Source: Shewanella sp. OPT22
Lineage (GTDB): Bacteria > Pseudomonadota > Gammaproteobacteria > Enterobacterales > Shewanellaceae
Reading direction: 5' to 3'
Length of the DNA stretch: 64,000 nt
Assembly: GCF_004168585.1 (NCBI RefSeq)
Contig: NZ_PGVH01000013.1
Coordinates: 117,562-181,561 of the forward strand
The position numbers and the translations under genes are program-made. Every line of letters starts with the position of its first letter. Position 1 is the first letter of the stretch. Below the pieces are notes generated by a model, which searched no databases, was not told the DNA's origin, and saw nothing but the letters and a program-made list of their open reading frames with translations. Below, piece by piece: positions 27,918 to 35,639 of this stretch.

Positions 27918-28457
27918 TTAACCATCACAGCCACATTTATTTAGGCAAAATGATTCAACACCGCCATCATCTCTAAACTCAAAATCACAACAGGCTTGAA
28001 GTTTGTCTTTTAATTGTGCTCGACCACGTTTGATTCTCGATTTTACCGCAGGCAGGCTCAACCCTTGCTCTTCAGCTATTTCTTTTTGTTTTCTGCCCTG
28101 AAGTTCACTAGCATCGAGTACAGTACTGTAATCCGCTGATAAATTTTTGATTAGAATATCTAAGCATCTATCTAAGTTTTCATTTTTATGGAGTGAGACC
28201 AAAGGCAACTCATCCAGTTCGACATCTGAATAATCCAGAGATTTTTTACGATACAAATCGTAAATAGCATTTCGAGTAATGCTATATAGCCAAGGTCGAA
28301 CTTTGTCTTTATCTTCGAGTGTTTCAATATTTTGATAGACCTTTATAAATACATCTTGAAGAACATCTTCTGCAATAGACTTATCGCTCACTTTGTTCAC
28401 AATAAAAGCGAGCAGCTGTTGACTGAATTCTTTCCAAACTTTTTCTATCATATTCAT
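27918..28457 (-). CDS. ECF-type RNA polymerase sigma factor, SigZ-like
   Basis: The 179-residue sigma factor has region 2 (SIAEDVLQDVFIKVYQNIETL, then PWLYSITRNAIYDLYRKKS) and region 4 (GRKQKEIAEEQGLSLPAVKSRIKRGRAQLK). The C-terminus is unusual for ECF factors: ACCDFEFRDDGGVESFCLNKCGCDG, with five Cys in 25 residues, as I recall for the SigZ group. No anti-sigma gene is adjacent, so the Cys tail may itself sense metal or redox state; this is inference. The start ATG 28457 has no clear ribosome site and lies just after a strong hairpin. It follows the metallothionein-like gene. Confidence 0.88.
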   Translation of the reverse strand: MNMIEKVWKEFSQQLLAFIVNKVSDKSIAEDVLQDVFIKVYQNIETLEDKDKVRPWLYSITRNAIYDLYRKKSLDYSDVELDELPLVSLHKNENLDRCLDILIKNLSADYSTVLDASELQGRKQKEIAEEQGLSLPAVKSRIKRGRAQLKDKLQACCDFEFRDDGGVESFCLNKCGCDG

Positions 28458-28471
28458 TCATGGCCATTAAC

Positions 28472-28488
28472 GGCCGCTGTAAGCGGCC
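28472..28488 (-). promoter_or_regulatory. G/C-rich hairpin between metallothionein-like gene and sigma gene
   Basis: GGCCGC and GCGGCC arms with a 5-nt loop lie 12-28 bp after the small gene's stop and 15 bp before the sigma factor start. There is no T-run on the minus strand, so it is more likely an mRNA processing/stability or translation-control hairpin than a terminator. Confidence 0.5.
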
Positions 28489-28499
28489 TGATTTAAAGA

Positions 28500-28643
28500 C
28501 TAACAAGTGCAATTTTCACATTTACAGTTGTCCGCTGCTTTATCATCGCATTTGCATTGACCGTCAATAACAACGCATTGGCACTCACAGTTGCAATTAC
28601 ATTGACACGTTTTAGCCTGTTTTTCTTCATTTGCAGTTTTCAT
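28500..28643 (-). CDS. Metallothionein-like peptide, 47 residues with 12 cysteines
   Basis: ATG 28643 is preceded by GAGG at a good distance. The product MKTANEEKQAKTCQCNCNC... has Cys at 13, 15, 17, 19, 21, 23, 30, 32, 40, 42, 45 and 47, mostly in C-x-C pairs, and no aromatic residues. This is the hallmark of metallothioneins, which bind Zn, Cd or Cu in thiolate clusters, although the pattern is not that of the cyanobacterial/pseudomonad SmtA family I know. It is shorter than a 60-residue cut-off would report. It is followed on the same strand by the SigZ-like sigma factor with its Cys-rich tail. Family membership needs alignment; metal binding is strongly suggested. Confidence 0.8.
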   Translation of the reverse strand: MKTANEEKQAKTCQCNCNCECQCVVIDGQCKCDDKAADNCKCENCTC

Positions 28644-28780
28644 GATATTTACCTCAAATTTAGTATGTTTCACTTAAGGTGACGAATAAAAAACAAAAAG
28701 GATGCACAATTTTTTGGTATGGATTGAATGCGCTTAAATGATACAATCTTGCAACTTTGAAGTACCTATCACACTTTCCG

Positions 28781-29791
28781 ATGACTGAAATTACAACTTT
28801 AAGCCAGTTTTTATCTACTGCAAAAACCCAGTTCCAAGTATACGACTTAGGTCGCCGTGTTCAGCATATTGATATGATGGCGTTTCATCAAATTGAAGCA
28901 TTACGAGCGCCTTATCCATATCCGATTCAAGGTCATGCTCAGTTTGCGATTGTATTCTGGAATGAAGATCAGCAGCATTACATCTGGTTTATAAAACTAG
29001 CATTGGACGAAAAGGGCTTAATTGTGCCAGCCGTTCGTCAACAATTCATTAAGATGATTTTAGAAGCCTTAGGGCGTGATCCAACCAAGTCACTCACTGA
29101 AGAACAACAACAAGCGTTAGCGAATAACCCATTTAGTTTTAAACCTTCTCAAGACAAACTTGCCGTTTTTAATGCGTTAGTAAAAAAGCAACTTGGTTTG
29201 CCTGCTTCGACCCAATATGAAATGGCGACACAATATTTATCTAACCAAATGCCGAAAGAAAACTGGCAACAACTCGGTCTTCAAGGTATAGCGGATATTT
29301 GTGTACGGTTGAATTCACTGGATCATGAAAAGCAGGTTATCAATGGCTTACATTCAGAGTATATGGAGCTGCAAGCTGCGATATGCCAATGTTTAGAACA
29401 TATTGATGTACCAGAAAGTATTGCACAGCAACTTTTTGACAACTTCAATAAAGCAACACCAGAACTGGCTTTACTCTTCTTAAAGGCTTTATCTGGTCAT
29501 CAGGAGTTAAGCTTAAAAGCAGTGAAATTTTTACTGCATAGAACACTTACTGATGAAGCTTTAATTACGATTGCGGCTAGAAATTGGACAGTGCTCCGTG
29601 ACGATAAGATACGTTTGCAATATCTTGAATCATTAGCAATGCAACCGCAGAGCTTTTTTAATCAAGTTTTTGCTGATATTGTGGCTATTCCGCTTTTGCG
29701 TGATCAAATATTATTAGAACTACGAAATACCAATCGCAGCGTTAAATTATCTCAAGCGATTGGAGGACTATTTAGGGCTACCATGTCATGA
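28781..29791 (+). CDS. DUF3549 family protein
   Basis: The start is placed at ATG 28781 (MTEITTLSQFL); an upstream in-frame TTG would add eight residues. The 336-residue protein has a basic N-terminal part (FQVYDLGRRVQHID) and a helical-repeat-like C-terminal half. It matches the DUF3549 family of gammaproteobacteria, of unknown function. Its stop overlaps the next gene (ATGA-type overlap), and the DUF3549-DUF3301 pair is a conserved neighbourhood in Shewanella-like genomes. Confidence 0.85.
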   Translation: MTEITTLSQFLSTAKTQFQVYDLGRRVQHIDMMAFHQIEALRAPYPYPIQGHAQFAIVFWNEDQQHYIWFIKLALDEKGLIVPAVRQQFIKMILEALGRDPTKSLTEEQQQALANNPFSFKPSQDKLAVFNALVKKQLGLPASTQYEMATQYLSNQMPKENWQQLGLQGIADICVRLNSLDHEKQVINGLHSEYMELQAAICQCLEHIDVPESIAQQLFDNFNKATPELALLFLKALSGHQELSLKAVKFLLHRTLTDEALITIAARNWTVLRDDKIRLQYLESLAMQPQSFFNQVFADIVAIPLLRDQILLELRNTNRSVKLSQAIGGLFRATMS

Positions 29792-30174
29792 TGACTGATT
29801 TATTATTAATTCTAGGAATTGCACTTATTGCCGCATTTTTTTGGCAATTGAGACAAATGGCTGAAACAAGCCGTCGATTTTCTGAGCGTGAATCGGCAAA
29901 GCAACGAGTTCAATTGTTATCTGTTGCCATGTCATCTGCTCGACCGTCATTAGGCGGAAGCACAGGCTTATGCTGGAAAGCAACGTTTTTACTTGAATTC
30001 AGCACTGATGGCATTAATCGCTATCAAGCAGAGTTTGTAATGCTGCATAACAGAATCATAAGTATTGATTGGCCTGTATTTCCAGAGCCAGACTGGATGG
30101 AAGCACCTGCATCACGTGGCAAAATTGGTGGTTGTTGCGGGTCACATAAAAGTTGTTCTACCAATAAAGGCTAA
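29788..30174 (+). CDS. DUF3301 family membrane-anchored protein
   Basis: The 128-residue protein has one N-terminal membrane segment (LLLILGIALIAAFFWQL) and a cytoplasmic part with the DUF3301 pattern SARPSLGG..CWKATFLLEFSTDG and IISIDWPVFPEPDW. The C-terminal tail GGCCGSHKSCSTNKG is Cys-rich. It begins within the stop of the DUF3549 gene, so translation is coupled. Function unknown. A bidirectional hairpin that also ends the facing csrB RNA follows. Confidence 0.82.
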   Translation: MMTDLLLILGIALIAAFFWQLRQMAETSRRFSERESAKQRVQLLSVAMSSARPSLGGSTGLCWKATFLLEFSTDGINRYQAEFVMLHNRIISIDWPVFPEPDWMEAPASRGKIGGCCGSHKSCSTNKG

Positions 30175-30186
30175 CTTTTTTACTGT

Positions 30187-30763
30187 TCAAAAAGAAAGGG
30201 CGTAATCCGAAGATTACGCCCTTTTAGTTCTCTGTTAAGCTATCCCGCTATAATTGTGCTCCCTGCACCATCCATGCGTCTCAGGCTATCCTTGTCTCTC
30301 GTCCGTGACCATTCCTTGAAATCCCTGTACTTTCGTACTTTCCCTAGTCTTGGTTATCCCTTGACCAAGCATGCTCATCCTAAGCGTGTCCAAGTTCGTC
30401 CTTGATAATTCATCCGTGACAATCTAACCTTCGGTACATCTTGTACCTACTCGTCCTTGTTTTTAGCTTTCCTTGTATTCACTTCCGTGATGTTTGTTAA
30501 CAAATCCTTTGCTAACCGCTTCCTTGCAACAAGTCCTTTTAAAAAACAGCTTCCGAGCTTTCCTTTAAAGCTTATATCCTTACAATTCACAACATCCTGT
30601 CGTGATGATATCCTTATCAAGCTTTCCAACCACCTATAGTTGTTTTATCCTTAAACAACTTACCTTTACAATAGTAAGGTTCCTTGGTTGTTCCTTCTAG
30701 AGCGGCTATCCGTTTCGCTCTGATGCTCGTCCTAAGCGTCCAGTGCTTTGATTGCCATCCCTG
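30187..30763 (-). ncRNA. csrB: CsrB-family sRNA, unusually long
   Basis: On the minus strand this stretch holds about 32 GGA motifs (my hand count of TCC on the plus strand), mostly as AAGGA, AGGGA, ACGGA or ATGGA, many at the tips of short inverted repeats (e.g. AAAGTACGAAAGTAC, GTTGTTTAAGGATAAAACAAC). These are the CsrA-binding hairpins of CsrB/RsmZ RNAs, which sequester CsrA and so relieve its translational control. The 5' end is estimated from a TATTAT -10 at 30770-30775. The 3' end is a strong terminator. At about 575 nt it is longer than E. coli CsrB (about 370 nt). A GacA/UvrY-type palindrome and a CRP-like site lie upstream. Short reading frames inside it are not genes. Confidence 0.88.
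30198..30221 (-). terminator. Bidirectional terminator between DUF3301 and csrB
   Basis: GGGCGTAATC and GATTACGCCC form a perfect 10-bp stem with a tetraloop, flanked by A/T runs on both sides (TTTCTTTTT on the minus strand, TTTTAGTTC on the plus strand). It ends both the csrB RNA and the DUF3549-DUF3301 mRNA. Confidence 0.92.
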
Positions 30764-30829
30764 AAACAAATAATAGTTCAAAATCTCAGAAAATACAGAT
30801 TAAAAACTAAACAGTAACTTTTTAGAAAA

Positions 30830-30845
30830 AGTGATCCATATCACA
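30830..30845. promoter_or_regulatory. CRP-like site upstream of csrB
   Basis: AGTGATCCATATCACA matches the CRP core TGTGA-N6-TCACA in 9 of 10 positions. Its centre is about 75 bp upstream of the estimated csrB start. In Shewanella CRP is a major regulator; direct control here is inference. Confidence 0.55.
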
Positions 30846-30951
30846 TAACATTTTATAAACATTTAATTGACTGTATTTAATGGTTTTTTTTGAGTAAAAA
30901 CTTGAATAGCGTATTTTTAGGGGGAAATATCAGATGGTTTTCTTACATTCG

Positions 30952-30969
30952 TGTGAGATATATCTTACA
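30952..30969. promoter_or_regulatory. GacA/UvrY-type upstream activating palindrome
   Basis: TGTGAGATATATCTTACA is an imperfect 18-bp palindrome close to the known GacA/UvrY box TGTAAGAGATCTCTTACA. It lies about 190 bp upstream of the csrB start, the usual distance for csrB/rsmZ-type genes. It also lies 157 bp before the plus-strand gene at 31126. Confidence 0.75.
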
Positions 30970-31125
30970 CGCTGTTGAGACTTTTTTCATTTTGAGCTGA
31001 ATTTAAACAAACTCTCACTCCTCTAATATTATAGAGCGACAAAAATAAGAAAAAGTTGCAAGCAGTTAGCAATTTTTATAACAAGCTTAAATTGTTGTGC
31101 TTGTATTCTATACAATCAATGAGTT

Positions 31126-32175
31126 ATGTTGCTTACACGAAATTACAATAGAAAAGCAAAGACACTTTTGATCACGCTCAATAAAATATATATTCCGCTT
31201 TTGTATTTCACTATTATTTCTATCTCTTGGTCTTTTTACTATCAGACACACACTAACTTGAATCAATTTGGCGCAGCTAACTATGAATGGTTGTTCCTTG
31301 CAGATAGCTTAATCGTTCTTCCTGCCATTTGCTGGCTTTGCTCTGATAGCCGTTCACAAGCACTTAACAAGACTATTGTACTTTGCTTGTTATCCATTCT
31401 CGTTGGCAGTTTCATTATCCCTGAGAAAGATAAGTTGATTTGGCCACACTTAGAAAACTTAAGGTATGTTGCGTTAGTCGCTTTTATTATGTTTGAAGCA
31501 ATTACCCTTTGGACTGTTTATTCATCCATAAAAATATCACTTGAGGACAATCAAGACCCTGATGAAGGTTTAGAAAAGGCTGTTGAGAATCAGTTTGGAA
31601 CTGGTCCGTTTTCGAAACTACTCACCTTCGAAACGAGAATGTGGATATATCTCTTCTTTTCCAATAAGATTGAATCCAAGAGCTTCAACGGTCAAAGCCA
31701 TTACACTTATTGGCAAAAAGATGGTAATAGTAGCAATGCGTTAGGTTTCATTCTGATCATTCTTTTTGAAATTCCTATGGCTCACTTGTTATTGCACTTT
31801 GTGTGGTCTCCTTTTGCAGCAAATGTAGTTTCAGTGCTTACAATGTTTAGCTTAGTTTTCTTTTGGGCTGAGTATAGAGCTATGAAAATTAGACCTGTAT
31901 CTATCGTTGAGGGCAAAATTTTCATTAGGTACGGTATATACAACACGTATCGTTTTAACATAAACGATATCAAATCAGTCAAACTTAATACTGTATTTAT
32001 CAAGCGTTCTGATACCATCAAACGCTTCAATTTTTCAGGATATCCAAATATCGAAATTCTCCTTAAACGATCAGATTCTGGTATCGATAAGATTTATCTT
32101 GGACTAGACCAACCGCACCAATTCATTTCTGATTTAAAAGAGCAAGAGAGGAAGTATCATGCCCAGTTTCAGTAA
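31126..32175 (+). CDS. Polytopic membrane protein of unknown function
   Basis: The 349-residue protein has five or six hydrophobic segments (about residues 20-38, 53-72, 80-95, 110-130, 203-225 and 228-248) and a C-terminal soluble domain of about 90 residues. That domain looks like a PH-like beta domain (GKIFIRYGIYNTYRFNINDIKSVKL) of the kind that follows membrane segments in YdbT-type proteins. I do not recognise a named family. The last 17 bp overlap the next gene (start at 32159), so the two form one unit. Confidence 0.75.
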   Translation: MLLTRNYNRKAKTLLITLNKIYIPLLYFTIISISWSFYYQTHTNLNQFGAANYEWLFLADSLIVLPAICWLCSDSRSQALNKTIVLCLLSILVGSFIIPEKDKLIWPHLENLRYVALVAFIMFEAITLWTVYSSIKISLEDNQDPDEGLEKAVENQFGTGPFSKLLTFETRMWIYLFFSNKIESKSFNGQSHYTYWQKDGNSSNALGFILIILFEIPMAHLLLHFVWSPFAANVVSVLTMFSLVFFWAEYRAMKIRPVSIVEGKIFIRYGIYNTYRFNINDIKSVKLNTVFIKRSDTIKRFNFSGYPNIEILLKRSDSGIDKIYLGLDQPHQFISDLKEQERKYHAQFQ

Positions 32176-32551
32176 AGTTGATCATATTCATGTTTATGTC
32201 ACCGACAGGTTAACAACAGAAAATTGGTATCATGACGTTCTTGGATTTACTCGAGTGCCACAACTCGAAGTTTGGTTTAAGGAAGGTGGACCATTGACTC
32301 TGGTCAATGGTGGTGTACATATCGCACTTTTTGATCATCCAACAAAGAGAGGTGCGACAATTGCATTTTCAACTGATGCAGAGAATTACTTGAAATGGAA
32401 AACTCAACTTAATAAACATAACGTTGAGTTTAAAGAATATGACCACGATCTTTCATGGTCATTTTATTTTTCAGATCCTGACGGTAACCCTTATGAGATA
32501 ACGTCATTCGATTATGAAGAAATTGCAATAACTAAACTTTCTTCCGTGTGA
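32159..32551 (+). CDS. VOC family (glyoxalase/dioxygenase fold) protein
   Basis: The 130-residue single-repeat protein begins MPSFSKVDHIHVYVTDRLTTENWYHDVLGF, the first VOC beta-alpha-beta-beta-beta motif, with a likely metal-binding His in DHIHVYV. It ends with YFSDPDGNPYEITSFDYEE, the typical C-terminal VOC motif whose Glu is the usual metal ligand. AGGAAG precedes the ATG. The substrate is unknown. It overlaps the preceding membrane-protein gene by 17 bp and is convergent with the Mpo1-like gene (20-bp overlap). Confidence 0.85.
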   Translation: MPSFSKVDHIHVYVTDRLTTENWYHDVLGFTRVPQLEVWFKEGGPLTLVNGGVHIALFDHPTKRGATIAFSTDAENYLKWKTQLNKHNVEFKEYDHDLSWSFYFSDPDGNPYEITSFDYEEIAITKLSSV

Positions 32552-32834
32552 TCCAATCCCAAAGCATGACCCAGTCACCAATAAAACTGTATAAAGGATA
32601 TTTAAAAGTGGCTGGCTTATTTTTTTCGAAAAATAAGTGACCTACCCACGCAAAACCGTATCCAACAATCGGCATTAGCCACAGTAATGTGTAGTTGTTT
32701 AGCGCAATTGATATAACCAATACACAAATGACAAAGATACTGCCAACGTAATGCAAATGCCGACAGACTCTATTCTCGTGTTGTGATAAATAAAAAGGAT
32801 AAAACTCTTTAAACGACGTAAATTCTCGAGACAC
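32532..32834 (-). CDS. Mpo1-like (DUF962) membrane protein
   Basis: The 100-residue protein starts at GTG 32834 (MSREFTSFKEFYPFYLSQHENRVCRHLHYVG). The early SQHENRVCRHLHYVG cluster of His and the two hydrophobic segments match the Mpo1/YGL010w family. In yeast that family is an iron-dependent dioxygenase of 2-hydroxy fatty acids; the bacterial role is not established. The GTG start overlaps the TAG stop of the preceding GNAT gene by one base, so the two are translationally coupled. Confidence 0.82.
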   Translation of the reverse strand: MSREFTSFKEFYPFYLSQHENRVCRHLHYVGSIFVICVLVISIALNNYTLLWLMPIVGYGFAWVGHLFFEKNKPATFKYPLYSFIGDWVMLWDWITRKKV

Positions 32835-33469
32835 TATTTTGCACCTCTACTGTGGAAAAGCAATTCGCCTTCGACACTGTTAATAGCAATTTTAGTGACA
32901 GGTTCAAACCCTGTATTCGCAAATAACTCGTAATGCTCATCTTGGTTAACCCAAACACCAATACCATTTACTTTTGGCTGTTCGTCACACCAACTTAGCG
33001 CAGTATGAACCAACGTTCTTCCATAGCCCTTATTTTGCTCATTTGGCGCTACAGCAATAAATTGAAGGATGCCACAATGCTTACCAGGAAGATGTTTCAG
33101 TATTTGCGACTCTTTATCCATCATGGCTTGCGTTGGTTGCCACCCAGTACCCAACATCATTTTCAATCGCCAATTCCAGTACCTATCTTCTCCAAGCGGC
33201 ACTTCTTGAGTCATAATGCAGGCAACACCTAACATTCTTTGATCTTCAAATAGACCGATTAATGCTTGTTCTTGCTGCCAAAGGCTATTTAACTCTTCAC
33301 GAATCGCTGCACGGAGTTTTTGCTCATAGACCATCTTATTATCTGACCCAAGCACTTCTATAAAAAAAGGATCATCGTAGTAAGAGTTATAAAGAAGAGA
33401 TGCTGCGATTCTGAGATCCTCAGCGGTGAGATAAACGGCACGGCACTTTTCTAGAATTGGTGTACTCAT
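32834..33469 (-). CDS. GNAT family N-acetyltransferase
   Basis: The 211-residue protein has the acetyl-CoA pyrophosphate-binding motif A, LQFIAVAPNEQNKGYGRTLV around residues 136-155 (QxxGxG form), followed by the motif B region GIGVWVNQDEHYELFANTGFEPV. Substrate is unknown. The stop codon overlaps the start of the Mpo1-like gene. Confidence 0.87.
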   Translation of the reverse strand: MSTPILEKCRAVYLTAEDLRIAASLLYNSYYDDPFFIEVLGSDNKMVYEQKLRAAIREELNSLWQQEQALIGLFEDQRMLGVACIMTQEVPLGEDRYWNWRLKMMLGTGWQPTQAMMDKESQILKHLPGKHCGILQFIAVAPNEQNKGYGRTLVHTALSWCDEQPKVNGIGVWVNQDEHYELFANTGFEPVTKIAINSVEGELLFHSRGAK

Positions 33470-33633
33470 TGATATTCCTTGAACTTGATCACACGAAACA
33501 TCCGTACTTGAGGTAACTGATCATGGGGTGTAGCTTTTGATCGTTACTTTTATACATCCTGTTTATAGGTACGGGAATTTAATCCAATGTATCAAGCTCA
33601 AGAAAAAGTGCAATTACTTATTTTTTGAACAAT

Positions 33634-34026
33634 TTAGAACTTAGCGAATCGATAAGCGTTATCACCCCAACCGACTAATTTGCCATCTCGAATCACTAAA
33701 GGCGTACATTCGTCCTTGGTCGTTTTTGAATCTGAATGATTATGTTGAGTTCTATAGAAGAGAACCTGTACTTCACTGCCTGGTTGATCGCCTTTCTTTT
33801 CCGTTAAGTAAGCTTCGTTGATATCTGGCTGTCCCATTAAGTCCATTACTGCTTTTTTAGACATTCCCAATTTAAGTAAAGAGATATGATATTTATTTAA
33901 TTTTTGCTTTTTTTCCCAGTTTTGAGAGCCATGGTCATACTCACCATCACCTACATTAATTACACAACCGGTTAAATTCACTGTCGCTAAACCAAGTAGG
34001 GCTAATCCAAGCAATTTTGTTTTCAT
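33634..34026 (-). CDS. DUF3192 family lipoprotein
   Basis: The 130-residue protein has a lipoprotein signal with lipobox LTGC (Cys21). The mature part has LKLGMSKKAVMDLMGQPDINEAYL, the helix-turn pattern of the SmpA/OmlA-like fold, and ends with a strand repeating VIRDGKLVGWGDNAY. It matches DUF3192, a small outer-membrane-type lipoprotein of unknown function in Vibrio and Shewanella. It is monocistronic. Confidence 0.83.
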   Translation of the reverse strand: MKTKLLGLALLGLATVNLTGCVINVGDGEYDHGSQNWEKKQKLNKYHISLLKLGMSKKAVMDLMGQPDINEAYLTEKKGDQPGSEVQVLFYRTQHNHSDSKTTKDECTPLVIRDGKLVGWGDNAYRFAKF

Positions 34027-34173
34027 TTTTAACTTCCTTTATAGTACGTTACCGCCATACGGTAAGCAGAATGTATGCCATAAGAAAAAGCTATTGAAAG
34101 TAAAGACTTTTTCTAAAAATCGATAGATTACTGTATGCAAATATATTAAAAAATGAGGAATTATCACTACATC

Positions 34174-34500
34174 ATGAGTGAAATTGACCAAATCGTACAA
34201 GCTGCAATTGAACTTCAACAAGAAGGAAAAGAGCCGAGTATAGCCTTACTAAAAGTTCGAACTCAGAATCAATTTGCATTACCGGCTCTAATTCGTGGAT
34301 TGAAATCATTTAAATCATTGACTCCAGAGCAATATTCAAAATGGCACGAGAACAAAGTAACTGAATCACCGAGTCAAAAGAAATCAAAAGACGATCCACT
34401 CGAAACAAAGATTAAACAGTTAGAAAAACAAGTTGAAGACTTAATTGAGCAGCATCAACAAATGCAGCACCGAATCACTCAGCTAGAGTCAGAAAAATAA
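34174..34500 (+). CDS. Small protein with C-terminal coiled coil
   Basis: I prefer ATG 34174 (MSEIDQIVQAAIELQQEG), since an AGGA lies ahead of it, although an ATG 21 bp earlier is also in frame. The 108-residue protein has an N-terminal helical part with KEPSIALLKVRTQNQFALPALIRGLKSF, resembling a winged or helix-turn DNA-binding half. It ends in a heptad coiled coil (PLETKIKQLEKQVEDLIEQHQQM). Family not named here. The next gene starts immediately after its stop (TAAATG), so they are a tight pair. Confidence 0.72.
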   Translation: MSEIDQIVQAAIELQQEGKEPSIALLKVRTQNQFALPALIRGLKSFKSLTPEQYSKWHENKVTESPSQKKSKDDPLETKIKQLEKQVEDLIEQHQQMQHRITQLESEK

Positions 34501-35277
34501 ATGTACGTTATAGAATTACGCTTTGAATGCTTTGATAACACAACATTCTCAGCGGCAGAATCATCCATTAATAACTATCTTGAGGCATTACGAGCAAACG
34601 GCCAAGTATTAGGTCGTGAATTTGCTGTAGCATTCAATGAAGGTGAATTTCGTTGCCGTTTACTTACGCCAGAAAAGTCCAGCTTGAGCCAACGGTATAA
34701 CAGCCCATGGGTTAAGAAAGCACTCGATGGTTTAACCGCTGCCAATATTCTTGCACCTAGAGAAAAGTTTATTGGTCAAGATATTAACTCTGAAACATCA
34801 TCAACTGACACGCCAAGTTGGCAGTTACTTTATACCAGTTACGTACATATGTGTTCTCCACTTCGTAATGGTGACACCTTACAACCCATTCCACTTTATC
34901 AAATCCCAGCCACTTTTAATGGCGACCATAAGCAAATTATTCGTTGGCAAACTGAATGGCAAGCATGTGATGAATTGCAAATGGCTGCTGCAACTAAAGC
35001 TGAGTTTGCGGCGGTTTCAGAATTGAGTTCAACAGGAAGTGATTTATTCCGCAGAGGTTGGGATTTAAGAGGACGAATTGAGTATTTAACTAAAATACCG
35101 ACTTATTACTATTTGTATCAAGTCGGCGGTGAGAGCTTAGCTGAAGAAAAAAAGCGCCCTTGTCCTAAGTGTGGGAATACAGAGTGGCTTCAACAGCAAC
35201 CTCTGCTAGATCTATTTCATTTTAAATGCGATAAGTGCCGAATCGTTTCAAATATTTCATGGGACTATCTAAAGTAA
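34501..35277 (+). CDS. DUF2310 zinc-ribbon protein
   Basis: The 258-residue protein matches the DUF2310 family (Zn-ribbon-containing, possibly nucleic-acid-binding). A C-terminal zinc ribbon is clear: CPKCGNTEW ... FKCDKCRIVSN, two CxxC pairs. The N-terminal part YVIELRFECFDNTTFSAAESSINNYL is typical of the family. Its function is unproven. It starts with no gap after the coiled-coil gene. Confidence 0.85.
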   Translation: MYVIELRFECFDNTTFSAAESSINNYLEALRANGQVLGREFAVAFNEGEFRCRLLTPEKSSLSQRYNSPWVKKALDGLTAANILAPREKFIGQDINSETSSTDTPSWQLLYTSYVHMCSPLRNGDTLQPIPLYQIPATFNGDHKQIIRWQTEWQACDELQMAAATKAEFAAVSELSSTGSDLFRRGWDLRGRIEYLTKIPTYYYLYQVGGESLAEEKKRPCPKCGNTEWLQQQPLLDLFHFKCDKCRIVSNISWDYLK

Positions 35278-35345
35278 AATCAAGATTAAGAAAATAGTCA
35301 CAACACAACTTGCAACAGATTCTCCCGTTTAAGCTCTATATATTG

Positions 35346-35371
35346 GGCGGCAAAGTAATGTTACTGCCGCC
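35346..35371 (+). terminator. Hairpin in the 362-bp gap after the DUF2310 gene
   Basis: GGCGGC(AA)AGTAA and TTACTGCCGCC form an 11-bp stem with a two-base bulge; an A/T-rich tract with CTTTT follows. It probably ends the transcript of the DUF2310 pair. The rest of the gap (35372-35639) is AT-rich and holds the promoter of the chemoreceptor; I see no c-di-GMP riboswitch motif there. Confidence 0.6.
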
Positions 35372-35639
35372 ACAAATTATTCTTTTAACTACAGGCATTT
35401 ATATAACTAAATACTCAATCAATTCAATACTTTTATAACCAAAAAATATTAAAGAAATTTATTTAGTACGATATACCATTTATTTCAAAAAGATCCTTGA
35501 ACATCATATAGCTAATCAATACACTTCGCCCTCTTTAGTTAAAAGCTCTAACAATTAAAACAAATCTAGAGACATTGACTGATAGGTAAATCACGTCGAT
35601 TGGTGCTACACCACCAGAAGTAAGGGATTGGTAACCGGC

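Noticed and set aside
30447..30639. Short frames on both strands in the CsrB region
   Set aside because: They lie within a GGA-rich structured RNA, have no ribosome sites and no plausible product.
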